From NCBI RefSeq assembly GCF_001625365.1, contig NZ_LJJF01000001.1, positions 3,669,001 through 3,733,000 on the forward strand: a DNA stretch of 64,000 nt, in the 5' to 3' direction. Made by a program: the position numbers and the translations under genes. The first letter of the stretch is position 1, and each line of letters opens with the position of its first letter. Shown here piece by piece: positions 8,206-16,731 of this stretch. Under the pieces are notes generated by a model, which saw only the letters and a program-made list of their open reading frames with translations, had not been told where the DNA came from and did not search any database. The DNA comes from Streptomyces sp. MJM8645 (lineage in GTDB: Bacteria > Actinomycetota > Actinomycetes > Streptomycetales > Streptomycetaceae).

Positions 8206-9237
8206 TCAGTCCGCGGTCGAGGCGCCGGAGCGCGACCGGTTGATCACGAAACCGGCCGCGACGTTGACCAGCAGGGTCAGTGCGAACAGCACCAGGCCGG
8301 CCGCCATCAGCGCGGAGAGCGACAGCGCGTCCGACTCACCGAAGCGCAGCGCGATCAGTGCCGAGATCGAGTTGGCGCCGTTCTCGAGGATGTGTGTGAT
8401 GGTCTTGAAGTTCGGCGAGATGATCAGCGCGACGGCGATCGTCTCCCCCATCGCCCGGCCGAAGCCCAGCATCACCGCGCCGATCACACCGCCCTTGCCG
8501 AACGGCAGCACCACCGCGCGCACCATCCCCCAGCGGGTCGAGCCGAGCGCGTACGCGCCCTCCCGCTCGCCCTGCGGGGCCTGGGAGAACACCTCCCGGC
8601 TGAGCGAGGTGACGATCGGGATGATCATCAGGGAGACCACGACGCCCGCGATGAAGGTGGACGAGGTGTAGGACGTCCCGATGTCGCCGGTGCGCACCTT
8701 CAGGAAGGGGATCGCGTCGCCGAGGTGGTTGGCCAGCCAGCGGACGAAGCCGATGATGCGCGGCTGGAGGAAGAACAGCCCCCACAGGCCGTAGATGATG
8801 CTGGGGATCGCCGCCATCAGGTCGATCAGCGAGACCAGCACCGAACGCAGCCGCACGGGCGCGTACTCGGCGATGAAGACCGCCGTGGTCAGCGCCACCG
8901 GGACGGCGATGGCCAGGGCGATCACGGCGATCAGCAGGCCGTTCGGCAGGACGGCGGCGATGCCGAAGTTGTGCGCGGCGGTCTGCCACTTCTGCTCGGT
9001 CAGGAACGACCAGCCCACCGCGCGCAGCGCGTCCGTGCCGCGCAGCAGCAGGAAGAACGCGATCAGCCCCATGATGGCGAAGACCGAGATCCCGGCGAGC
9101 CGCAGCACGCCGCGGAACACCCGGTCGCCGGGGGTGGCGGGGGCGGTGATGACGCGCGGGACGTCGGGGTCGGGCTGGCCGTCGGGGTGGCCTGGCGCCC
9201 CGGCGTACGGTGCCGCGGGCTCGGCGGCGGCTGTCAT
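8206..9237 (-). CDS. pstC: Phosphate ABC transporter permease PstC
   Basis: The second channel subunit, 343 residues, close to family length. The first TM is VFAIMGLIAFFLLLRGTDAL, followed by a large periplasmic-type loop and five more helices. The MAAIPSIIYGLWGLFFLQP segment is the PstC hallmark, and the EAA coupling loop is REGAYALGSTRWGMVRAVVLPFGKGG. The ATG has GGAGAG seven bases upstream. It is the first gene of the pstC-pstA-pstS-pseudosortase-pstB order; the 375-base gap before it carries a tandem repeat and must hold its promoter. No classical Pho box (direct repeats of GTTCACC type) was visible by eye. Confidence 0.92.
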   Translation of the reverse strand: MTAAAEPAAPYAGAPGHPDGQPDPDVPRVITAPATPGDRVFRGVLRLAGISVFAIMGLIAFFLLLRGTDALRAVGWSFLTEQKWQTAAHNFGIAAVLPNGLLIAVIALAIAVPVALTTAVFIAEYAPVRLRSVLVSLIDLMAAIPSIIYGLWGLFFLQPRIIGFVRWLANHLGDAIPFLKVRTGDIGTSYTSSTFIAGVVVSLMIIPIVTSLSREVFSQAPQGEREGAYALGSTRWGMVRAVVLPFGKGGVIGAVMLGFGRAMGETIAVALIISPNFKTITHILENGANSISALIALRFGESDALSLSALMAAGLVLFALTLLVNVAAGFVINRSRSGASTAD

Positions 9238-9340
9238 GGTCTGCTCTCCGTGCTCGGGTACGGGTGCCGGGGTGGTGCCCCGGCCTGGACGGCGGCCCGA
9301 CGAAAGCGTCGAAGGCGGCTCGGTCGGCTGGTTCGTGGTC

Positions 9341-9445
9341 GTCGGTCGGTCGCCGGCGTTCCGGTCGGTCGCCGGTCGGTCGGTCGCCGGCGTTCCGGTC
9401 GGTCGCCGGTCGGTCGGTCGCCGGCGTTCCGGCCGCCGGTCGGTC
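9341..9445. repeat. 34-bp tandem repeat, about three copies
   Basis: The core GTCGCCGGCGTTCCGG starts at 9349, 9383 and 9417, exactly 34 bases apart, with CGGTCGGT tetramer runs between. The third copy diverges at its right edge. The period is not a multiple of three and no gene is expected here. It lies in the 9238-9612 gap that must contain the pstC promoter, so it could be a binding-site array or a replication-slippage product. Confidence 0.85.
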
Positions 9446-9612
9446 CGGTCGCCGACGCGCGGGCGGCGCGGGTCGGGCTGCGGGCCTGGTCAGCGGGCCC
9501 GGGGCAGACGGCAACGGGACCGGGCGGACGAGTCGGCGGGGCCGGAACGGCGGCCCCGCCGAGTCGTCCGAGGTGCGCCGGCGTCAACCGGCGCGGGCGT
9601 CAACCGCGGGCG

Positions 9613-12285
9613 TCAGCGGCCCCAGCGGCGGCGACGCACCCGCGACCAGCCCTCGCGCAGCCCGGTCAGCGCCTTCTGCCCGGCCGGAGTGCCGCCCAGC
9701 AGCAGCGTCGCCGGTCCGCCGACCAGCAGCACCAGGCCGCCGATCAGCGCGATCGGGAGCAGCAGGCGGGCCATGCCGGAGCGGTCCGCCGCCGGCGTGC
9801 CGGCCGCGACGGGCGCCACGGTGATCGGCTTGCCGGACGCGGAGGGGGCGGCGGCGGCCTTCGCCCCGCCGGCCGTTGCGGCGGCCGGGACGGCGGCGGA
9901 TCCGCCGGTGCCGGCCGTGCCGCCGGTCGTCCCGGTGGAACCGGTGGATCCGATGGAGCCGGTGCCGCTGGTCCCGCCGGTCGTGCCGAAGGTGTTGCCG
10001 TCGGCCGAGGTGTCCCCGGTCCCGCCGGCCGCCGTGCCGCCGTCGCTCACGGGCGCGGGCGCGGTGCCGGGAGCGGCGCCGTCCGTGGAGCCCGAACCGC
10101 CCGCCGGGGTGCCGCCGGTGCCACCGGTCGTCCCCGGGTCGGGGGTGACGGGGGGCGGGTTCGGCGGCGCGGCCTGGTTGCCGGGCAGCTTGCCGTCCTG
10201 CGTCTCCACGTGCGAGGCGGCGTCCGCCGCCTGCGCGCGCTGGGCGTTGGTCAGGGCGAGGAAGCCCTGCGCCAGCCGGCCCGGCTCGGTGCCGTACACC
10301 TGGCCGCTGGTCGTCACCGTCTTCAGGAACTTGGTGATCGCCGCCGCCTTGGCGTCGGGCACGCCCTTGGTCGGCACCATCGCGTACTGCACGCTGGTCA
10401 GCGGGTAGGCGAACTGGTCGTGGGCGTACGCCGTGTCGGCGACGCCGTACGGCAGTTGCTGGACACCCGTCGACGCGTCCACCGTCATGTCCGCCACCGC
10501 GGACTGGAAGCTGGACGTGCTGGGCGCAGCGAACCCGCCCGCCGGGTTGAGGAGTTGGGCCTCGGGGAGCGCGTAGGCCTTCGCCTGGCCGGCGTCCATG
10601 ATCGAGAACAGCGTCCGGCTGCCCGGGTCCATCGGCGCGCACTGGTTGTGGCCGCCGTCGGGCTGGATGGTCGGATCGATGCAGGTCGGCTTGTTCTGCA
10701 GCAGCTTCCGCGCCACGTCACCGAGCCCCGTGGTGACCGGATTCCACTCGTACTCACGCCAGTTGCTGCGCGGCTGCGTCGTCGCCCCGACCAGCCCGGA
10801 GGAGTCCTGCCGGGCGAAGGAGTCGGTCGGGTAGCCGGAGAAGGCCGGCCGCAGGTAGTACGTGTCCACCCGCATGCCCCACGGGTCCGGCTCGCCGTCC
10901 AGGAAGCGCGCGGCGTCCGGGTCGGAGGCGATCCACGAGGTCAGCTGGTACACCAGGTCCGTCGTGCCGCCGACCACGATGGGGCTGGACTGCGAGACCG
11001 CGCAGGACGTCGGCCACTTCAGCCCGCTCTCCGGCGGCAGCGGGTTCAGCTTCAGGAACTCCTGGTCCCGGAAGATGCAGGTCGGGTTGCCCTTCACGGA
11101 GGCGATCACGCCTCCGGCGGGCGAGTACGACTGGGTGAGGAGCTTGGCCAGCAGCCGGGCGTTGAGCTTCATGTCCCTGATCTGCCGACCGGTCGACGGG
11201 TCGTCGACCACGAAGGCCACCGACACGCCAGAGGCCGACAACGGCGCGTAGACGTAAGGGCGTTGCGGCGTCGACGTGTCCGGTCGGACCGTCAGGGCGA
11301 CGTCCGTCGCTCCGCCGAGGAAGTCGGCCCGGGCCTGCGGCTCACCGCCGGCGGGAAGGTACTGGAAGGACAGCGGGTTGTCGCCCAGGCACAGGCCGGA
11401 ACGCCACAACTGCACGGCCCGGTTGGCCGCCTCCAGGCCCGCGGCACGGAACGCCGACGTCTGCGCCTCGCAGGCGGCCGGCGAGGGCGCGAAGGCCAGC
11501 GGCACCACGGCCCGGTTCTCCCAGGCGCACTGCTCGCCGCTCGACATGCCGTTGGCCGCGTCCTTGCCGAACACCTCGTCCGACGCGAGCTTGTATCCGG
11601 TGGTGAGATCGAGGGTGTGGTTCGTGCAGTCCACGGTCTGCTGCGGATTCGTCTGGCCGAGGCTGTCACCGCCGTAGTTGGCCTCCACCACCAGGGAACA
11701 CGGGTGGGTGGCATCGCAGGCCAGGGTCGGGCTCTGCAGCCCCGTGTACAACTCGATGGTCGCGGCTCCCGAACCGTCCATACTGGTGGGGGAGATCACC
11801 ATGTTGCTCGGGAAGTCCGGCGCAGGCACGTCGGTCTTCCGCTGCTGGAACCCGGCAGCCGGATCCAGCCCATACATGGTGCTGCCGTAACAGTCGGTGA
11901 CCTTTGGATCGGTGCCGCGGCACTCGTAGATCCGGACGGCGAAGAAGGAGTAGGCGTCGCCGGGCTTCACGATCGTCCTCGGCTGGCCGTTGCCGTCCGT
12001 GGTCGGGGTGAAGCCGCTCCAGGAGAGCTGGACCACCTGGTTGGTGAGGTCCTTCGACTGCGAGAGCGTGATGCTCCCCTGCTTGCCGTACGTCCCGGTG
12101 CTCGGATTCCAGAGCTTCGGCCCCTTCACCGTCACCGCGGACGACGCCGCCACCGCCTGTGGCACCGCCCCCAGGCCGATCGGCACCACCCCGAGGGCCA
12201 CCACCACCGACCACACCATCGCGATCGCCGGCCATCGGCGACGCCACCACCCCGGATCCCTCCGGTCGGGTAGTCGGACTCTCAT
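9613..12285 (-). CDS. Giant membrane-anchored PstS-like surface protein
   Basis: An 890-residue exported protein. Signal peptide about 1-47 (ends AVAAS). The next roughly 200 residues contain paired cysteines and look like an independent extracellular domain (VQLSWSGFTP, FFAVRIYECRG). A PstS-like binding region follows (DVALTVRPDTSTPQRPYVYAPLSASGVSVAFV, then NARLLAKLLTQSY). A Gly/Thr/Ser-rich stalk runs about 690-830, then a TM helix (about 842-865) and basic end RVRRRRWGR. The ATG at 12285 has GGAGGTG six bases upstream. It resembles an enlarged version of the 625-residue PstS in the same island. Role in ligand capture at the cell surface is inferred from architecture; the N-terminal domain is not recognised. 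Confidence 0.8.
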   Translation of the reverse strand: MRVRLPDRRDPGWWRRRWPAIAMVWSVVVALGVVPIGLGAVPQAVAASSAVTVKGPKLWNPSTGTYGKQGSITLSQSKDLTNQVVQLSWSGFTPTTDGNGQPRTIVKPGDAYSFFAVRIYECRGTDPKVTDCYGSTMYGLDPAAGFQQRKTDVPAPDFPSNMVISPTSMDGSGAATIELYTGLQSPTLACDATHPCSLVVEANYGGDSLGQTNPQQTVDCTNHTLDLTTGYKLASDEVFGKDAANGMSSGEQCAWENRAVVPLAFAPSPAACEAQTSAFRAAGLEAANRAVQLWRSGLCLGDNPLSFQYLPAGGEPQARADFLGGATDVALTVRPDTSTPQRPYVYAPLSASGVSVAFVVDDPSTGRQIRDMKLNARLLAKLLTQSYSPAGGVIASVKGNPTCIFRDQEFLKLNPLPPESGLKWPTSCAVSQSSPIVVGGTTDLVYQLTSWIASDPDAARFLDGEPDPWGMRVDTYYLRPAFSGYPTDSFARQDSSGLVGATTQPRSNWREYEWNPVTTGLGDVARKLLQNKPTCIDPTIQPDGGHNQCAPMDPGSRTLFSIMDAGQAKAYALPEAQLLNPAGGFAAPSTSSFQSAVADMTVDASTGVQQLPYGVADTAYAHDQFAYPLTSVQYAMVPTKGVPDAKAAAITKFLKTVTTSGQVYGTEPGRLAQGFLALTNAQRAQAADAASHVETQDGKLPGNQAAPPNPPPVTPDPGTTGGTGGTPAGGSGSTDGAAPGTAPAPVSDGGTAAGGTGDTSADGNTFGTTGGTSGTGSIGSTGSTGTTGGTAGTGGSAAVPAAATAGGAKAAAAPSASGKPITVAPVAAGTPAADRSGMARLLLPIALIGGLVLLVGGPATLLLGGTPAGQKALTGLREGWSRVRRRRWGR

Positions 12286-12472
12286 GGCGGGCACCTCCGT
12301 GCGAATCCGCGCCGCCCAGCACGCGGCGCAAGGGGGATCAGGCATGCGGACGACCGGACGGTTCCGGTACCTGACCATTGCGCCAGCCGGATATGGCCGG
12401 ATCCGGTCGACAGGGTGTACGAGACCCCAACGCGGCACCCATGGAACGGAGTTGCGTCGTCCGAATGCGTAC

Positions 12473-12496
12473 GGGCCCGCACCGGGGTGCGGGCCC
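12473..12496 (-). terminator. Hairpin terminator after the 196-residue gene
   Basis: Ten-base arms GGGCCCGCAC and GTGCGGGCCC with a four-base loop, 34 bases after the stop at 12530. No T-run, as usual for this GC content. Confidence 0.6.
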
Positions 12497-12529
12497 GCAG
12501 ATCACCCCGCGGTCATCGCGGGCCGGGGG

Positions 12530-13120
12530 TCAGCTGCCCGGGGTGAAGGACAGGGCGAGCGAGCCGACCGACTGGCCGCCGGTGAAGTACGTGGTGCCGA
12601 GGGCCTTGTCCAGGTACTGCGCGCCCTCCGCGTCCACCTGGAGGCTGGAAGCGGTGAGGCTCTGCGTGGTGCCGGTGCGGCCGACCTGGGTGTCGCCCAG
12701 CGGGTCCAGCAGCGCCACCGGGTTGGTGCCGCCGTCCGGGACGGCCGTGATCTTCCAGCTGCGGACGCCGAAGTCGAGCTGCTTGAAGACGACGCTCTTG
12801 CCGTTCGTGGCGTTGAAGAAGAGCAGGCTGCCGCCGAACTGCACGTCCCCGGAGAAGGACGGGATGTTGGCCGCTCCGCCGGTCACCGGGAAGGTCGCGG
12901 TGATGGCGTTGTTGGCGGCGGCCGCGGTGGCCGGCGTCAGCGGGACGACGACGATGCCCTTGAGCACCGACTTGGCCAGGAACGCGCCGTCGACGGTGAT
13001 CACGGCGCTGCCGGTGGGCGCGGTGGCGGTGGTGTCGGCCACGGCCACACCGCCGACACCGGTGACCGCCAGGACGACGGCGGCACCGGTGGTGGCGAGG
13101 CGGATGCCGGTTCTTGCCAT
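12530..13120 (-). CDS. Small secreted protein of the pst island
   Basis: A 196-residue protein with a Sec signal peptide (residues 1-28, VAVADT cut region) and no lipobox or TM anchor. The mature part is rich in small and beta-branched residues, with alternating patterns (ITVDGAFLAKSVLKGIVVVPL, GSLLFFNATNGKSVVF) suggesting a beta-sandwich. The ATG has AAGGAG six bases upstream. It lies 45 bases after the PstS-like gene at 13166 in the same direction and is followed by a terminator, so it is the last gene of a unit with one or both PstS-like genes. Family not recognised. Confidence 0.75.
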   Translation of the reverse strand: MARTGIRLATTGAAVVLAVTGVGGVAVADTTATAPTGSAVITVDGAFLAKSVLKGIVVVPLTPATAAAANNAITATFPVTGGAANIPSFSGDVQFGGSLLFFNATNGKSVVFKQLDFGVRSWKITAVPDGGTNPVALLDPLGDTQVGRTGTTQSLTASSLQVDAEGAQYLDKALGTTYFTGGQSVGSLALSFTPGS

Positions 13121-13165
13121 GCTGAACTCCTTGGGAGAGGTGGGATGGTGCGGGTGGAGCAGTGG

Positions 13166-14203
13166 TCAGCTGTGCGTGATGCTCCCGCAGGCGTGGGGCG
13201 GCAGCGGAAGGAAGCCGAACCCGGTGATGTCCGCGAGGGCGGTCGGATTGGTGCAGATCCAACCGTCGGCGCCGAAGACGGAGCGCAGTGCGGCACCGTG
13301 GGCGTCGGCGGCGTTCCAGTCGGAGCGGCGGAGCACGTGGTAGAGGGAGAGGACGTAGCTACCGCCGACGAAGTTCTTGTTGATGGCCTTCTTCGCGGTG
13401 TCGACCGGCGCGTCGCCGTTGACGTTGCGGATGGTCAGCGGGCCCTGCACATCCGAACCGCTGCCCCGGCCGTAGTACATCTGCCCGACGTAGTGCCCCA
13501 CGGAGTAGGGGACCAGCGCGTCGGGGTCGTTCAACTGGGCGTCGCTGCCCTCGTTCTCCTGCACACCCTCGGTCACACAGAGGCCGAAGGCCGAGACGCC
13601 GATCTTCCACAGGAAGTTCGTGCGGAGGGCTGAGCCGGGCTGCGGCAGGAACGGCTTGATGGTGGTGCTGGGCAGGCTGGGGTCGATCTGGTCCCAGGTG
13701 GTGACGTTGCAGGTGTAGATGTCCTTGAGGTTCTGCGTGGTCAGGTTGGCCGGCGCGTTACCACCGGATTTGGCCGCCCAGGACACCGCGTCCGATGCGA
13801 ACGCCACGAATTCGAAGGTGTTCGGGTCGGTCAGTGCCGGACCACGTGAGGAGCGGGCGAAGTCCACGGTGGTACTGGTGTTGTTCTTCAAGGCCTGGAT
13901 GCCGGCGTCGGCCCCGTTCGGGCGGGCGATCGACGTGGCGCCGGTCTTGGTGGTGATCGGCGAGGTGCCCGTCGCGTCCCAGCTGTACAGGCGCGGCGTG
14001 GTGGTGTCGGTGCTCGGGATGGTGGCGTTGTAGTCCGCGGAGAGCTGGTTCATCACCAGCTGCGTGACGCCGTCCCCCACCCCCACGATGTCCCGTGCGG
14101 CCGGCAGCGACGTCGGATCGGCGGCCCCCGTGCCGCCGGTCGCGGTGACGACCGCCGTCGCCAGAGCGGCGGCGGCGAGCAGCTTCTTCGTCGTTCCACG
14201 CAT
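13166..14203 (-). CDS. Secreted PstS-like binding protein (copy 1)
   Basis: A 345-residue secreted binding protein with signal peptide about 1-28 (TGGTGAADP) and no lipobox, so it appears to be released rather than lipid-anchored. Mature start PAARDIVGVGDGVTQLVMNQ matches PstS-type domains. Later blocks include NLTTQNLKDIYTCNVTTWDQIDP and LNDPDALVPYSVGHYVGQMYY. It is nearly identical over long stretches to its neighbour at 14287, clearly a tandem duplication. Ligand may be phosphate or a phosphorylated compound, but phosphate-loop residues of classical PstS are not obvious (IARPNGADAGIQAL stands in that place). Confidence 0.82.
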   Translation of the reverse strand: MRGTTKKLLAAAALATAVVTATGGTGAADPTSLPAARDIVGVGDGVTQLVMNQLSADYNATIPSTDTTTPRLYSWDATGTSPITTKTGATSIARPNGADAGIQALKNNTSTTVDFARSSRGPALTDPNTFEFVAFASDAVSWAAKSGGNAPANLTTQNLKDIYTCNVTTWDQIDPSLPSTTIKPFLPQPGSALRTNFLWKIGVSAFGLCVTEGVQENEGSDAQLNDPDALVPYSVGHYVGQMYYGRGSGSDVQGPLTIRNVNGDAPVDTAKKAINKNFVGGSYVLSLYHVLRRSDWNAADAHGAALRSVFGADGWICTNPTALADITGFGFLPLPPHACGSITHS

Positions 14204-14236
14204 GGTCCCGGGCCCCTTCGACGGCTCCTCCGATGG

Positions 14237-14271
14237 CCGGCGGCCACGGGCGCTGCGCCCGTGGCCGCCGG
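14237..14271 (-). terminator. Perfect 16-bp hairpin between duplicated PstS-like genes
   Basis: Arms CCGGCGGCCACGGGCG and its exact complement, with a three-base loop, 16 bases after the stop of the 14287 gene. Strong enough to end or attenuate transcription before the second copy, so the two copies may be expressed at different levels. Confidence 0.75.
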
Positions 14272-14286
14272 ATGGTGCGGGGTGGA

Positions 14287-15324
14287 TCAGGAGTGGGTGA
14301 CGCTGCCGCAGGCGCCGGCCGGCAGCGGCAGGAAGCCGAAGCTCTTCAGGTCGGCGGACGCGGTGGCGTTGGTGCAGACCCAGCCGCTGGTGCCGAAGAT
14401 GGCGCGCAGCGCGGTGCCGTGGGTGTCGGTGGCGATCCAGTCGGAGTGACGGACCACGTTGTAGACGCTGCGGGCGTAGGAGGTACCGGCGAAGGCGTTG
14501 GTGATCACCTTGTTGACGGTGTCGACCGGGGCGACGCCGTTGACGTTGCGGATGGTCAGCGGGCCCTGGACGTCGGCGCCGCTGCCCTTGCCGTAGTACA
14601 CCTGGCCGACGTAGTGGGCGACGGAGTAGGGGACCAGCGCGTCGGGGTCGTTCAGCTGGGCGTCGCTGCCCTCGTTCTCCTGCACGCCCTCGGTGACGCA
14701 GAGGCCGAAGGCCGAGACGCCGATGGTGGAGAGGAAGAAGGAGCGGGTGCCGGAGCCGGACTGCGGCAGGAACGGCTTGATGGTGGTGCTGGGCAGGCTG
14801 GGGTCGATCTGGTCCCAGGTGGTGACGTTGCAGGTGTAGATGTCCTTGAGGTTCTGCGTGGTCAGGTTGGCCGGCGCGTTGCCGCCGTTCTGGGCCGCCC
14901 AGGACACCGCGTCCGTGGCGTACGCCACGAAGTCGAAGGTGTTCGGGTCGGTCGACGCCGGGCCGCGCGAGGAGCGGGCGAAGTCCACGGTGGCGCTGGT
15001 GTTGTTCTTCAGCGCGGTGATGCCGGCGCCGGAGCCGTTCGGGCGGGCGATGGAGGTGGCGCCGGTCTTGGTGGTGATCGGCGAGGTGCCGGTCGCGTCC
15101 CAGCTGTACAGGCGCGGGGTGGTGGTGTTGCTGCTCGGAATGGTGGCGTTGTAGTCCGCCGAGAACTGGTTCAGGACGGCCTGGGTGGTGTCGGAGCCGA
15201 CGCCCACGATGTCCTTGGCGGCCGGGAGCGACGCCGGGTCGGCCAGGGCGGTGCCGCTGGCGACGGTGGCCAGGGAGGTCGCCAGGGCGGCAATGGTGAG
15301 CAGCTTGGCAGCGGTCTTACGCAT
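14287..15324 (-). CDS. Secreted PstS-like binding protein (copy 2)
   Basis: Also 345 residues and aligning without gaps to the protein at 13166. Signal peptide about 1-29 (SGTALADP), no lipobox. Mature start PAAKDIVGVGSDTTQAVLNQ. It carries the same blocks (IARPNGSGAGITALKNNTSATV, TIKPFLPQSGSGTRSFFLSTI, DVQGPLTIRNVNG). Differences cluster in the signal peptide and near the C-terminus. The ATG has GGAGGAAG six bases upstream, the best ribosome site of this group. It is first in transcription order, with its promoter in 15325-15645. Confidence 0.82.
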   Translation of the reverse strand: MRKTAAKLLTIAALATSLATVASGTALADPASLPAAKDIVGVGSDTTQAVLNQFSADYNATIPSSNTTTPRLYSWDATGTSPITTKTGATSIARPNGSGAGITALKNNTSATVDFARSSRGPASTDPNTFDFVAYATDAVSWAAQNGGNAPANLTTQNLKDIYTCNVTTWDQIDPSLPSTTIKPFLPQSGSGTRSFFLSTIGVSAFGLCVTEGVQENEGSDAQLNDPDALVPYSVAHYVGQVYYGKGSGADVQGPLTIRNVNGVAPVDTVNKVITNAFAGTSYARSVYNVVRHSDWIATDTHGTALRAIFGTSGWVCTNATASADLKSFGFLPLPAGACGSVTHS

Positions 15325-15645
15325 GTTTCTCTTCCTCCGGTGGGAGAGACGTCCATCGCGTGGACCCGTGCTCTGGTTGGGAGCCCGGGGCCGGTGGCCG
15401 CGTCCGCTGCGGCCGCTCCGGCAGTGCAGATCCTGTCCGGCCCGGTGGTTCCGCCGGAAGGGAGGTCGAGGGCGGGTCGGGATTGTCGACTCATCGGTTC
15501 GACGAGGTTTAGCGACTGGTCAGCGCGGGCGTGGCGGAGGGGAAAGGGGGTGGTCAGAGGCCGATGACGTTCTTCTCCAGGTGGCGACTCGGGGTGTTGC
15601 CGGAAACCTGCGCTTCACCGGAACTGCACGTGGGCCCCGGCCGCC
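15325..15645. other. Intergenic region upstream of PstS-like copy 2
   Basis: About 320 bases without a supportable gene. It must hold the promoter for the left-facing PstS-like unit. A short AT-richer patch (around 15505-15520, GGTTTAGCG) is the likeliest promoter region; no Pho-type repeat was recognised. Confidence 0.5.
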
Positions 15646-16050
15646 TCACAGCGGCCAGCGACCGTCCCGACCGCCCCGCCGCAACTCCTGCCCCACCCAC
15701 TGGAGTCCGGACAGGAAGCCCTCGGCGCCGGCCTGGCACTGGTCGCGCCGCAGGTAGCCGCGGGCGCTGCGCGCCACCGGCGCGGGCTCGACCGCCGTCC
15801 GCCGGGTGCTGCGCACCGGCAGGTAGGCGGACCACACCCACTGCCGGCCCTCGGACTGGGCCACCGAACATCGCAGGGCCGCCCGCTCGATCAGCAACAC
15901 CCGGACCGCCTCGGCGAGTTCCTCCTCGCTGCGGTAGGTGCGCACGCCCATGCCGAGCGGCCGCCCGTTGGCGGCGCGCAGCGCCCAGCCCAGGCAGCGT
16001 TCGGGTGCGGGGACGATCAGCAGACGGGGGCCGCGCCCCTCAGCGGCCAT
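15646..16050 (-). CDS. Small protein, paralogue of its neighbour (YegP-like start)
   Basis: A 134-residue cytoplasmic protein. The first half contains LGWALRAANGRPLGMGVRTYRSEEEL, resembling the DUF1508/YegP fold (Trp, then ANGR, then an aromatic/Glu helix). The second half has QWVWSAYLPV and RGYLRRDQCQAGAEGFLSGL. The same order of blocks occurs in the gene immediately before it (16040-16573), so the two are diverged tandem paralogues. They overlap by 11 bases and are surely co-transcribed. Function unknown. Confidence 0.65.
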   Translation of the reverse strand: MAAEGRGPRLLIVPAPERCLGWALRAANGRPLGMGVRTYRSEEELAEAVRVLLIERAALRCSVAQSEGRQWVWSAYLPVRSTRRTAVEPAPVARSARGYLRRDQCQAGAEGFLSGLQWVGQELRRGGRDGRWPL

Positions 16051-16573
16051 CGGGGCGTCTCAACGAGACGGTGTTCCGGGGAAGTTCACGGCCCGGCAGG
16101 TCACGAACCGGCCGCTCACGAGCGGGCCGCTCACGAACGGACTGGTCGCGAACGGGCCGGTCCCGCGCGGGCAGCTCACGAACGGGCAGCTCCCGGACGG
16201 GCAGGTCCCGCGCGGGCTGTTTGGCCAGCAGCACGACGAAGCGCCGGAAGGCGTTCTGGCAGGTCGCGTACCGCTCGTACGCCCGGCTGGAGCGCACCTC
16301 GGGCAGGCTGCGCGACCCGGGGACGACCCAGATCCAGCCGATGCCGTCCCGGACGTGGGTGATCCGCGCGGTGAGTTCGGCGGCCCCGACGCGTAATCCG
16401 TCGAAGCCGCGCTCGGCCTCGCCGGGCGTCTCGAACATGGCGGCGGTGATGGCCACCACCCGGCCGTTCGGCGCCTTCAGCTGCCAGCGGTACCGCCCGT
16501 CCGGGGCGCGCTCCGTCCTGAACCCGCCTCGACTTGCCCCTGCTGCGGTGTTCCCGCGGCCAGACGCGTCCAC
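16040..16573 (-). CDS. YegP-like small protein with pentapeptide-repeat tail
   Basis: A 177-residue protein. Residues about 16-70 carry the DUF1508-like pattern YRWQLKAPNGRVVAITAAMF followed by a helix. Residues about 75-125 carry GWIWVVPGSRSLPEVRSSRAYER and CQNAFRRFVVLL. The tail (about 128-172) is a run of five-residue units of the type RELPV/RERPA/RDLPG, encoded by about 15-base DNA repeats (16085-16215). The start used is GTG at 16573, but the ribosome site GGGGGAG lies too close, so the true start may be a little downstream. Paired with its paralogue downstream; function unknown. Confidence 0.6.
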   Translation of the reverse strand: MDASGRGNTAAGASRGGFRTERAPDGRYRWQLKAPNGRVVAITAAMFETPGEAERGFDGLRVGAAELTARITHVRDGIGWIWVVPGSRSLPEVRSSRAYERYATCQNAFRRFVVLLAKQPARDLPVRELPVRELPARDRPVRDQSVRERPARERPVRDLPGRELPRNTVSLRRPDGR

Positions 16574-16731
16574 TGCTCCCCCGTCCGGTTACCCCTCCGA
16601 GACCGGTGCAAAGCTATGTGTGCACACGGACCCACGGAAAGCCCAGAACGTTCACAACTTGCGCTGTTGGTCGGGAAGTTCTCCCTCGTTTAACTTTCAC
16701 CGGCCAACCGCCGAGGAGGATCGGGCCGGGT

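Noticed and set aside
9341..9445. Possible CRISPR array
   Set aside because: Repeats are directly adjacent with no unique spacers of constant length, only three copies, no cas genes.
8032..12273. Plus-strand open frame of 1413 codons
   Set aside because: Antisense to pstC and the 890-residue protein; low-complexity translation, no domain.
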